Both the position numbers and the translations under genes were made by a program. Source: Inonotus obliquus (lineage: Eukaryota; Basidiomycota; Agaricomycetes; Hymenochaetales; Hymenochaetaceae). Taken from it: a DNA stretch of 64,000 nt. Positions 51,433 to 61,323 of this stretch are shown in pieces. The stretch covers positions 3,100,001 through 3,164,000 of the forward strand of contig JAJHTX010000002.1 of the NCBI GenBank assembly GCA_032164295.1, in the 5' to 3' direction. The stretch's first letter is position 1, and each line of letters begins with the position of its first letter. The notes beneath the pieces are model-generated. The model ran no database searches, was not told where the DNA came from, and worked only from the letters and a program-made list of their open reading frames with translations.

Positions 51433-52866
51433 CTATGTGTACCCGTCAGCTCCGCGCGGCAGCATGCCAAGATGAAATGGTTGCCACACGTCCCAAAAAT
51501 GATCATTTGCGCCCACTGAGGCCTCCACATAAATGTCACGCGTGGCGCATGTATCGAGGAACTCCTCCCAAATTCCAAGATATGGGCAACTCTCTCGTGT
51601 GATCGTACGCCTCCTGAAGTCCCCCGTCTCAAAATAAGTTCGATGACGGAGGAATCCAATCGTTCGCAAGGAAGGGTTATTTTCCTTTTCCGACAATGAA
51701 CGTAGGAAGCATGAGATGATACACTGTCCTTTGGCGTCGTAGTTCGTGTTTGTCCTGTGAATGAAGGTCGGAAAATGGACAAGAGTAATCCTTTCCAAAT
51801 CCCGCTGTTTCACGCGGAACTTCTCCAAGGCATCAATATCCGGCTTGAGCTCGAATTCCAGTGTCAAAGAGGTCAAACCAGGTAAATCCGGGATGTGGAA
51901 AAAAGGATGCACGTAATCCAGCATGAAGCATCGTAAGTGTTTCAAGTTTGAAGACAAGCGGTCCATAAATTCCGGGCGACTGCGAGCAAGTGGACAGAGT
52001 GCATTATTGTGCAGTATTAGCTTGCGTAGATGTGGAGCCTTTATATTTTCCAGTTCATTGGACATTATAGCAACAGATTTTCCGATGACGAGCGTGTCAA
52101 GGTGAGGTAGCGAGACTGGCTGTAGAGACACTCGTTTCGTGATGAGAACCTTGAGAGAAGGAGTCCCGGAAAGCAATTGAAAGACGTTGTTTGTTACTGC
52201 TCCAGAGCTGTCGATCCTCCTTAGGCATCCCATCTCACACCGTTCCTGCAAAGCCTCCGCAATACGTCGAGTTGCTTTCTCGGATAATCGACCAAGACTG
52301 AAGAAATCGGAGAACGCACAGACATTCGGTGCAAGCCCTAGAATATCTGCGAGGGCGTCGAGGCTTTCTTGTTCCCAGTAGTTGTCATATACGAACACCT
52401 CCACACGTTTGATCCAGCGGCCACAATATCCCTCCTCGGGTTGCTGTTGCTTGAAGCGTGCCAATGCAATGGAGACCATCCGGGCATAGCGAGGGCTCTT
52501 GATTAATACGCATTCAAAGAGAAGCGGTAACACGAGCTCTCGCCACGTCCAGCAGACCCGGCTGACAGTGAGCTTTAACCTCATGGTCTCGTCGTAAAGT
52601 CCGTAAAGAATGATGCCGTCGCTGTCCTCGGAGAAAGCCTCAATTGCCTGCCCATCTGAAAGCGTGAAGATGCCCGGGATATGAACCAGTATTTCAAAGA
52701 CCTTGAGCCATAGCTCTGGTGGTAGTCTCGCGTTGTTCGTCCTCGGGTGGAATGGGTGGCAATCACAAGTTCTTGAGGTGAAGCTCTGCAATGGGGGTCG
52801 CTTACAAGGAGCAGCACTGGAAAACACGTTTATCTGATCAGACGTTGGTGTTGAGAAAGTAGACAT
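51433..52866 (-). CDS. F-box-like protein, intronless
   Basis: A single exon of 477 codons from ATG 52866. Residues about 45-65 hold an F-box-like motif, NNARLPPELWLKVFEILVHI, and RVCWTWRELVLPLLFECVLI follows at about residue 105-125, the usual layout of Agaricomycete F-box-like proteins. The C-terminal part has weak leucine-rich repeats (LKVLITKRVSLQPVSLPHL, LRKLILHNNALCPLA, LTSLTLEFELKPD). If the motif works, it would bind Skp1 and bring a substrate to an SCF ligase. The substrate is unknown. These families expand fast in mushrooms, so orthologues may be hard to define. The lack of introns is unlike its neighbours. Confidence 0.75.
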   Translation of the reverse strand: MSTFSTPTSDQINVFSSAAPCKRPPLQSFTSRTCDCHPFHPRTNNARLPPELWLKVFEILVHIPGIFTLSDGQAIEAFSEDSDGIILYGLYDETMRLKLTVSRVCWTWRELVLPLLFECVLIKSPRYARMVSIALARFKQQQPEEGYCGRWIKRVEVFVYDNYWEQESLDALADILGLAPNVCAFSDFFSLGRLSEKATRRIAEALQERCEMGCLRRIDSSGAVTNNVFQLLSGTPSLKVLITKRVSLQPVSLPHLDTLVIGKSVAIMSNELENIKAPHLRKLILHNNALCPLARSRPEFMDRLSSNLKHLRCFMLDYVHPFFHIPDLPGLTSLTLEFELKPDIDALEKFRVKQRDLERITLVHFPTFIHRTNTNYDAKGQCIISCFLRSLSEKENNPSLRTIGFLRHRTYFETGDFRRRTITRESCPYLGIWEEFLDTCATRDIYVEASVGANDHFWDVWQPFHLGMLPRGADGYT

Positions 52867-53122
52867 CCTGAGATGCGGGCGATAGTGGTGGTGGTTTAAC
52901 GGAGCATTTCCTCCCCCCTTCCAATTCCACTTGCCGAGTGGCGAAGTGGCGGGTGACTAAACCAAATTTGGGAAATTGTCGATCGGAAATGATCGACGCA
53001 ATAGTGGCATGAAGAAAAGTACAAATCATGAATGTCATGAGCTCGTGAGTAGTAAGTCCAGATGCTAAGAGCGATGAAAGGAAGAAAAACTGATAATATA
53101 ACGCAAACAAGTTCAAAAAATG

Positions 53123-54847
53123 TCATGTCCGAGTACGGGGAGATAGTTTGCTGAGATGCAGGTCCTTTACGTTGAAGAAAACGCTGAAACCAAATGAAAC
53201 ACAAAGGAAGGCAGCAAGCGCTGTGGCGACATTATAACCATCACACCTTCAAGATATACACTAGTTAATAAAGAATCGATCATATAGAGGTATTCGTCAC
53301 ACTCACCAACCCTCAAACTCCCCGACAGGACAACGCTTTCCAAGGAGGATCACGACCAGCAGCGCTCCCCACAGAAATGCTAAGGCGATATCAAAGAAGA
53401 GCATAAGCTTAAGCCGCTTTCGTGCCTCTACCCATTGTTCCTCCATTGCAAGTCCTTCGAACAGTCCACGCCTCCTTCGTTCAGGCCTCATGGAGGTCTC
53501 GTCTTCTTCATTGTCGGATCGGTCCCTCTCACGGCCAAGCCCACCAAACATGGTGGGATCAACAATGAGATTCACCGATACTCCACCGTCGGGATTGTTC
53601 TTCCCTTTCTTTCCACCTTTCTTCTTTTTGTTCGGTGCTCCTGGAAGTTGCTGCACAGGCAGAACCATCATACCTCCTGGCCCTTCTCGCTTCGTCTTTC
53701 CACTTCGTTTTCCGGAGCAACAGCACGGCCTGATCACAAACATGTACACCATTAAAATGGACGTAATGAACGAAAGGACGTAAAGAAGGTACGCAGGAAC
53801 GGTCCCTCTTGGAGGTGGATCCCCTTCGGGCTTTAGTATCTAAGGAGAAGTCAGGGTCTTCGTTCATTCCGTTCTTCAGCAACATAAACGTACCAAAGCC
53901 GAATAAAGTGACGCTATAACGGCGCCGAAAGCGAACGTCCCCTGCAACCACCTTACAATTGCACGTTTCTTCGGTCCTGGAGTGATAATGCTGCCTTTCG
54001 CATCGACACTGCCAATAACCTTCGATCCGGGGTACCATTCACCCTGTTTCCTGCTATTGCGCCCGAACTCCCGTTCAAGCATTCGCAAGCGCTCCTCTTT
54101 CATTTCAGGAGTAATGCGCTTGTTAGTGTTATTATCATCGACGGACCAAGGTAGGAGATCTCGCTGCGATTCGTTGGTCGAAGTATAGGGACGTGGTGGA
54201 TTGAAACTCATGGCAGGATCATACGACGAGACCGTAGCAGGATCGAAGTTTGGAAGAGGCGCATAGGGATCAAGTCGGGCCTTGGAAGGCTCGTTGCTCG
54301 TATACCAGTTCCTTGACCATTCGGGAAAACTGGTAACATCCACGCGTTCCCGCTGCTCTGTAATACCCTGAGAGTCTACCAACCAAGGATAGTTGTGAGA
54401 ACGACCAGAACTGCTTGTAGGAGGGGACCGGGGTATTTGAGGAGGTTGAAGAGAAAAAGGTCCATGAGAAGGTGGTGGGGTATATAATCGGGGTACTTGA
54501 GCGTGTGAAGTAGAGCTGGGACATGACGTGAGGGACGGAGGACTCGTAGGTGGTGAAGTTCGGCTTGCTAGAGAAAAACTCCTTGGGGGCGCAGAAGGAT
54601 ACTCTGGATAATACGCGCTGTTCCAAGCAGCGTTGGTATGGTACTCGCCGAGCCCCTGAGCTGGCAGTGTCCTGCTATAATCCGCAAGGTCGAGAACCTC
54701 GAGAGATGTGTTCCCGAGAGAAGGTTGGTGTCGTTGTCTCTGTGCTGTAGTTCGGTCATGAGAGTCGAGTTCCAGAGGAGACCACGGTCTTCTGAACTGC
54801 GACGGTGGTGGAGGAGACTCCAATCGTTGAGGATGATTGGAGAACAT
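53123..54847 (-). CDS. Predicted four-helix membrane protein with a long Ser/Pro-rich N-terminus
   Basis: Exon 1 (from ATG 54847) encodes about 290 polar residues rich in Ser/Pro/Tyr (RLYTPPPSHGPFSLQPPQIP and others), then the first helix WLQGTFAFGAVIASLYSAL. Exon 2 starts ILKPEGDPPPRGTVPAYLL, with helix two LLYVLSFITSILMVYMFVI and a CCC cluster, a lysine-rich loop (APNKKKKGGKKGKNN), and helix three LMLFFDIALAFLWGALLVVI. The frame runs into a TGA at 53303, but a GTGAGT donor there splices to a third exon through TCTTGAAG, giving a fourth helix VATALAAFLCVSFGFSVFF and the end at TGA 53123-53125. Four helices with cytosolic ends resemble the MARVEL type; this is only a layout match. No signal peptide. 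Confidence 0.65.
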
Positions 54848-55264
54848 ATAATGTTGATGGGGTATATGCGCCGTGGTCGTGAATCATAAGGTCATGAAGA
54901 ATCTTCAAGTACAAATAAGCGAGGAACAGTTGGGAGACACCATACAACGAACAGTAGTGAGCGAAGAAGTTCACGAGGTAGAAGCACAGCAAAGTTAACC
55001 TGGTTCCGCAATTCAAACAGCGTGCAGGATAGGGGTCACTTGCAGACCTCCTAAAACGCACTTATCTTATCCAGGTCACGTCGATCAAGACAACTTGCCT
55101 AATTTGGAGCATTCTCCAGATCGACACTCTCGCGGCACGCACGTGTCCGAGTTGGTACCCGTCTCCGTCTCTGGCACAAGTGTGTAGACTTAGTGTGCCA
55201 CTTTCCTCAGTCAGCTCAGCCTTACTGGTATCCAGATGCTGTTGATTCATCCCCAGTAACACGC

Positions 55265-56660
55265 ATGATGCAGTGGAAGTTCATCTTCTGGCTTACCTTA
55301 ACTATCTTCGGTTTCTGGGCGTACCTGACACTGTCCAAGACGCAACATCCCCACCGCCCCCGTTCAATCTCGTTTAATCTTGGGGGCATACATGAGTCTC
55401 GCCCTCAAGAAAACGGTGAACAAGTCGCAATTCAGAACGGATATGGCACTTACGAACATGCAACGGCAACGCTTATGACACGTCCGACGGCCGTCTACAG
55501 GCCCCGATCTCTTGAAGCATTCATGGACGCTCGATTTACTCCTGAGGACGTACAAGTCGAATGGGATGAAGTTGGGGTTGACGGCCCAGACATCGAAGAT
55601 AGGCACACGCTACAGCAGCTTGCGATGATGTCTGGAAATGCTTATGCTCTCCCAGGCCAAAAGAATTGGTACGATCTCGACAGCATATGGAACGAAGTGA
55701 GTTACCAATTATTCACTTCCTCGCAGCATATCTAATAGGGTAGTCACTCCCTGTAGGATGGGAGGATACTGCAGATGGTTTCCGTGGACATGTATTCGTG
55801 TCTTCAGATGAGTCTACAGTGATTCTCTCTATCAAGGGAACCACGCTCCAAGGACCGACGTCCAAGAAGGATAAATTCAACGATAATCTGTTGTTCTCAT
55901 GCTGTTGTGCGCGTGTAGACATATCCTGGATGTTCAAGACCGTATGCGATTGCTTTTCCAAGCACTGGAGATGCGACAATACATGTCTATCAAAGGCACT
56001 GATTGAAGAGAGCTTATTCTACTCAACTGGCATTGTGAGTTGAAGAAATTGCATGAAAATTCTTGATGACCTTATGAAAGTACACCTAACAGAACCTGTA
56101 TAATAACTTGACGAATCTTTATCCTTCAGCAAACATCTGGCTCACTGGTCACTCTTTGGGAGGTGCACTAGCTTCATTGCTGGGAGCAACCTTTGGTGTC
56201 CCTTCAGTAGCATTCGAATCTCCTGGCGAATTGCTCGCAGCAAACCGACTCCACCTTCCTCTTCCTCCACACTCGCCAATTACGCACGTCTACCATAATG
56301 CAGATCCGATTCCGCAGGGCACCTGTACCGGCTTCGGAAGTGTCTGTGCCCAGTCTGGCTACGCGCTCGAGACCAAATGCCATCTGGGACAGAAAATTAT
56401 GTATGATACGATGGGTGCGTATGGCTGGCGAGCTTCGGATGTGACGAAGCATACAATTCGCGAAGTTATTACTGTGGTCCTTGCTGATGAACGGGAATGG
56501 GAGCATGGGAGGCAGGTACCACTCGCGGTGGACGAAGATGCTGATTGCCTTGTAAGTAGTGTTCATGCTCAGCGTTATTGAGTTCTTACAAATCGTATAG
56601 GCATCGGAGTGCTATAAATGGGAGTTTGGAGACTTCAAGGAACCGAGTGTATCATTGTGA
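55265..56660 (+). CDS. ATG15: Autophagic vacuolar lipase ATG15
   Basis: Atg15 is a phospholipase that breaks autophagic bodies and MVB vesicles in the vacuole. ATG 55265 gives MMQWKFIFWLTLTIFGFWAY, an uncleaved signal-anchor. Next come QQLAMMSGNAYALPGQKNWY, LPVGWEDTADGFRGHVFVSS, VILSIKGTTLQG, NDNLLFSCCCARVDISW with the cysteine block, and after an intron NLYPSANIWLTGHSLGGALA, where GHSLGG holds the nucleophile serine. The aspartate and histidine of the triad are likely in HNADPIPQG and SDVTKHTIREVI. The last exon (ASECYKWEFGDFKEPS) ends at TGA 56658-56660. The protein, near 400 residues, lacks the long serine-rich C-terminal tail of yeast Atg15. Confidence 0.93.
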
Positions 56661-56940
56661 TCGATTCTTGGGACACTCGTAGACAAACAGCAAATCTGTA
56701 TTTTAATATTGCAACATTCATTACATCTGAATGTGATAATCGTCTAGGCCGAGCTTCGGAGTTCGGTTTGCCTCTCCTTCGGACGGTTAGCCAAAGATCA
56801 ATCTCCGTGAATGCATTGCTAAAGATGATTCATTCTAAACAAGATTATGTTCATTATCCATCATCCATATATCTCAGGAAAAGCAACGTATTGAAAGCGG
56901 TCTATATCCTCATTCAATCTATGGTATACTTCTAATCCGG

Positions 56941-58845
56941 TCAATTAACCAAATCACGATCCCGGAAAGATGTTCCACCAATGGCACGGCCCTGTACGAA
57001 AACCATTCTAATATTTCTATCATCACCACCAAAAAGGAACCTCTCAAGTAATCCATCCAATCTCTTCTTCTCCCCTGCCAAGTTCGAACTTCTCGTCTTC
57101 GCTCCCACACCTCTGACATTACCTGAGCTCTCAGCAAACTCTCCTGGCATTGACCAAATTCCTGGATTACCTGTCTCTGGACGTACACGAACAATAAGGG
57201 CGTCGAAACTCTTTCCAGGAGCAAAGGAACCAATTTGGTTTTCCATGCAGCAAAGAGAGGCGCCGCCGAGTGTTGCAAGATAGAGGAGGGTTGGGATTGG
57301 AAGTTGCTTGCCTGAGAAGCGGGAGCTTGAAACTGAGTAAGGGGTGGTGGAGTCATTTGCCCGGAGGGCGACCATCTTGGAACACATTGAGGCGTGTTGG
57401 ATGGCCGTGAGGATGGAGGGAGAGAAGCCACCCGATACGTCGGTCCCCAGTCCAATCTAGAGACAAAGCAACGATTAGTCTTGTCTGTCCAAGATAGTCG
57501 AGAATTCGGATAGTACTACCTTTATCCCTCTATCAAGCATCTTCCCAACGTTTGCCATCCCACTCCGCAAGTTGAAATTACTTGTCGGACAATGACTTAT
57601 CCCTGCTCCGCTCCCCTTAATCAAATCCAATTCATCCTCCTCCAAATAGACCCCATGAGCCAGAATCGTTCGCTCGGTTAAGAGTCCATGCTGGGCGTAT
57701 ACATCCGCATACGATTTGCAGTCTTCAAATAACTCCTTCGTAAAAGCGACTTCACCCTTATTCTCCGAAATGTGAGTTTGAATGGCGAGCGTGTTATCGG
57801 ACTTGGCTAAGTCTCCAAGTGCGTGAAGAAGCTCGCTTGTACAGCTTATGGCGAACCGAGGTGTAACGACCGGATGGATAAGGTCGGAGTTTAGAGATCG
57901 GATGTACGCTATTAGTTCTTTGGTAGAATCTAGAGAGACTTTGACCGAAGATTCACGATAGTAGTCTGGACAGTTTCTATTCATGTTGCATTTCTAGGGT
58001 CGACGTTAATGATAAATGATGGACCACTCGGAAGCGGGACAAGCAACTTACTCCAACTAATGCACGCTGGCCTAATGGACAATTATTATATCAATATATT
58101 ACTGGAGATTGGCATCGGGGAATGGTGTCAACTTACCGGACTTCAATACGACATCAGCCAAAACCTTTGTCGATTCCAAATGGAGCGTACCATAATAACA
58201 ACAAGTAGTAGTCTGGGAATCGAATGCAAAAGTTAGCAGTTCGGACATATAGAGCAAAATGGAACATAGAATAGACTCACACCAGAGGTAATAAACCGAC
58301 GAACTACTTCCGGATAGACCTTTTCCGCAAACTTTACATCTTGGAATCGAGACTCCATTGGAAACGTGATGTTTTCGAGCCAGTCCAGGAGTTCATATTG
58401 TTGTCCGCTGGAAGTTAATTTCATTCATGTTTTCTGAATATGACTCTATGAAGCGGATGAAAGGATGTAGCTGGTGCGAACCTTCCGATATTGGGTACTT
58501 GAGGAGCGTGCTGATAAGATCCAGTCAAAAAAGTGGGACTGAATGACATGGACGTAGTCGTACGGTATGTGTATCAACAAAGCCGGGCAATAAGAATTCG
58601 CCATCTTCAAGTTCAGTCAGGACAACATGAGCGTCCTTTTCATAAGACGCCTTAAGATCGGGTAGCCTCTCGCGGATTATCCTCTGGACGTCCTGCGCGT
58701 GTATGTCGTGCTCGATCCATGATATGTTACCATCCGGACCGACTGCCAACAGTGCACGCGGAAGAATAGCATACTCTTCAAGACTTTCAGGATTTATAGC
58801 TGGGCCGTAGAGTACCGAGAAGGTAGGCGAGTCTGAGTGTGACAT
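56941..58845 (-). CDS. GUD1: Guanine deaminase
   Basis: This zinc enzyme of the amidohydrolase superfamily turns guanine into xanthine and ammonia for purine salvage. ATG 58845 gives MSHSDSPTFSVLYGPAINPE. The first metal-site motif is LLPGFVDTHT, split by an intron before HAPQVPNIG. Then GQQYELLDWLENITFPMESR, TTTCCYYGTLHLESTKVLAD, AIQTHISENKGEV with the second site, ERTILAHGVYL, SGAGISHCPTSNFNLRSG, and GLGTDVSGGFSPSIL with the metal aspartate. The C-terminal part has LGGASLCCMENQIGSFAPGK and ends RDRDLVN at 56941. About 500 residues. It diverges from GPI10 over 138 bp. Confidence 0.94.
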
Positions 58846-58983
58846 AGCAGGGATGGAGATAAAGGGAGAACATGGCCGCACAGAGCATGTTGGGTGTTTT
58901 GAGTAAAGGAAGATAAGATAAGATAACTTTACCCTTCTCGTCATCACCAACCGTCGATCGTCTTCTTCACTTCAAGTTCTTTC

Positions 58984-61026
58984 ATGAACACCATTACTAC
59001 TACTTCAGCCGTCCTCATATCCCTTGCCTGGCGCACTATAATCGCCATCTCAACGCAGACCTTCTTCCAGCCAGATGAGTTCTACCAGAGCCTTGAAGTC
59101 GCCCATCATGCAGTCTTTGGATATGGTCACCTCACATGGGAGTGGACGACAGACCCACCTATTCGTAGCGTGTTTTTTCCGGCGCTTTATGTACCCGTCT
59201 ACTGGATACCGAACGCCTTTGGCTGGGATAGTGGAGATGCTTTGGTAAGTTGTGGACCCGTTTTGATCTTCAGTGGAGTGTGATTGAAAAAACAAGATTA
59301 TAGCACCAAGAATCCTTCAAGGCGCAATCGCCGCCATAACGGACATTAGCACTCGTGAATTGGCGAGGAAACTACTAGGAGATCGATATGCCGATACAGC
59401 CGTAAGGTCACATTGTATTGTTTAAATTATGCATGTCTTACGTTTCGGCAGTTCATCCTTTCGCTCTCTTCGTTATTTCACATCCTGGCGTTGTCCAGGA
59501 CTCTGTCCAATTCAGTAGAAACTTCGTTCACAGCAGCTGCACTCTGCTTCTGGCCTTGGGACTCAACAGGTAGCTATAAGTAAGCTACCACGTCTCACAT
59601 TACGATCACGACCAACTCAACGGGATCTTGTAGACGATTGCAACTCGCCTTCGCGTTAGCTGCACTTAGCTGCTTGGTCAGACCAACGAGCGTCGTACTA
59701 TGGGCATTTCTCTCCGCTGAGCTACTATGGCGTTCTCGTTCTAACACAAGACACCTCAGGACAATATCTATCACGGGTCTGTTGACAATGTTAGCATCGC
59801 TTTTCATCTCTGCATCTCTGACACTGACTGGTCATCTGAATCCGCCCTGGGTAGATTATTTACCGCCGGGTGCCTCGTATCCGTTGACGGTTTATACTTC
59901 GGAAAACCAACCTTCACCCCATGGAACTTCGTTCGCACGAACTTGTCCTCTGTTTCGCTTCACTACGGTCAAGCACCTTGGCACTACTACTTTACTCAAG
60001 GGTTCCCGATCTTGCTTAACTTTTACCTCCCCTCGTTTATTCTTGGCGCGTGGAGTATTCATCGGAGTGGGTTAAAACACCAAAGGAAGGCTCTTGCGCT
60101 GGTTTATTGGACGACTTTCGTTTATTCACTGTTGGGGCATAAGGAATGGAGGTTTCTTCACCCAGTGTTACCGCTTATGATCGTCTTATCGGCGAAATCT
60201 CTCGTTGATAACACTGGGAAGGTAGACGAGAAGGAGGAAACCTCACAACGGTCGTCTCAGTCTTTGGCGCGATCTAAGTCCAGGTCCTCAATAGGCTACA
60301 AGACAAAAGTAATATGTGGGTTAGGTTTACTTCCTGGCCTGTACGTCACACGAATACACGGAAGCGCCCAAATTAGCGTATTGTCATACCTACGCTCTCT
60401 CGACACCTCTGTTCTTCACTCCATCGGGTTCTTAATGCCTTGTCATTCTACACCATGGCAAGCCTACCTTCATAAACCGGAACTCGCAGAGTCGGAAGGG
60501 TTGATATGGGGTTTGAGTTGTGAACCACCATTACAGTAAGTTCAAACCCAGATTTGTTTGTGAATTGTGAAGGACATTGACGTTTTTTTGGTGTTGTTCC
60601 AGTGGAGTGAATATCTCTACGTACATGGACCAAACGGACGTGTTTTACGCCTCCCCCTTGACCTATCTCAAACAGCACTTCCCTTCATCCGTAAATCCGT
60701 CGTTCCCACCTTCGCCATATCCCTCAACACCTCCTGGCGTACCACAGCATTCACCATCACCTCCTTCATCATCTTCGAACACCACCACCGACACTCACAA
60801 CTCTACCCTTATTAATAAATGGCGACATGAATGGCCATCACATCTCATATTCTTTGGTGCTCTCCTTGAAACTGAAACGAAAGACCGACAGGAAGGTAAG
60901 GTGATCGAAGAGTATTTGGAAGGGATGGGGTATGATGAGGTGTGGACTTCGAAATGGAATGGGTTTGAAGGGGACTGGAGGAGGAAAGGGGGTGTAAAGG
61001 TTTGGGCATGGCAGGGGCATGAGTGA
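58984..61026 (+). CDS. GPI10: GPI mannosyltransferase 3 (GPI10 / PIG-B)
   Basis: Gpi10 is an ER glycosyltransferase (GT22 family) that adds the third mannose to the GPI anchor core from dolichol-phosphate-mannose. ATG 58984 opens with a hydrophobic helix and TFFQPDEFYQSLEVAHHAVF, which has the catalytic DE and the HxxFG motif, then HLTWEWTTDPPIRSVFFP. After introns come APRILQGAIAAITD and RRLQLAFALAALSCLVRPT. A 74-nt intron must be removed in the 59780-59853 region to give ITGLLFTAGCLVSVDGLYFG and KPTFTPWNFVRTN, then SLHYGQAPWHYYFTQGFPIL and YSLLGHKEWRFLHPVLPL, the GT22 HKE-RF-P signature. The tail has a Ser/Pro-rich loop and ends VWAWQGHE at 61024-61026. About 570 residues, many membrane helices. 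Confidence 0.9.
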
Positions 61027-61323
61027 GGGTAACAGGCCATGAAGTTTGAGCATGGTGGATATTCCTTTTTAGTGTTATGGAGGCTGTGATACCAATATGT
61101 GATTTATTATAAGGCCGGACTCCATGCTTTGTATTCAAGTTTAGATTGGCAGTGTTCTTTGTGAACATGCTCCCCTTCCGATGACCAAGCAAGGACGTAG
61201 TAAAATGACAGATGATATTAGATTCGCTACAGTGATGAATGTATGTGTGTATAGATATATAGATATCAAAGAAAGATCCATTGATGCGTACGTGCTCTAC
61301 GGATCCATGTATGTATATACCCT

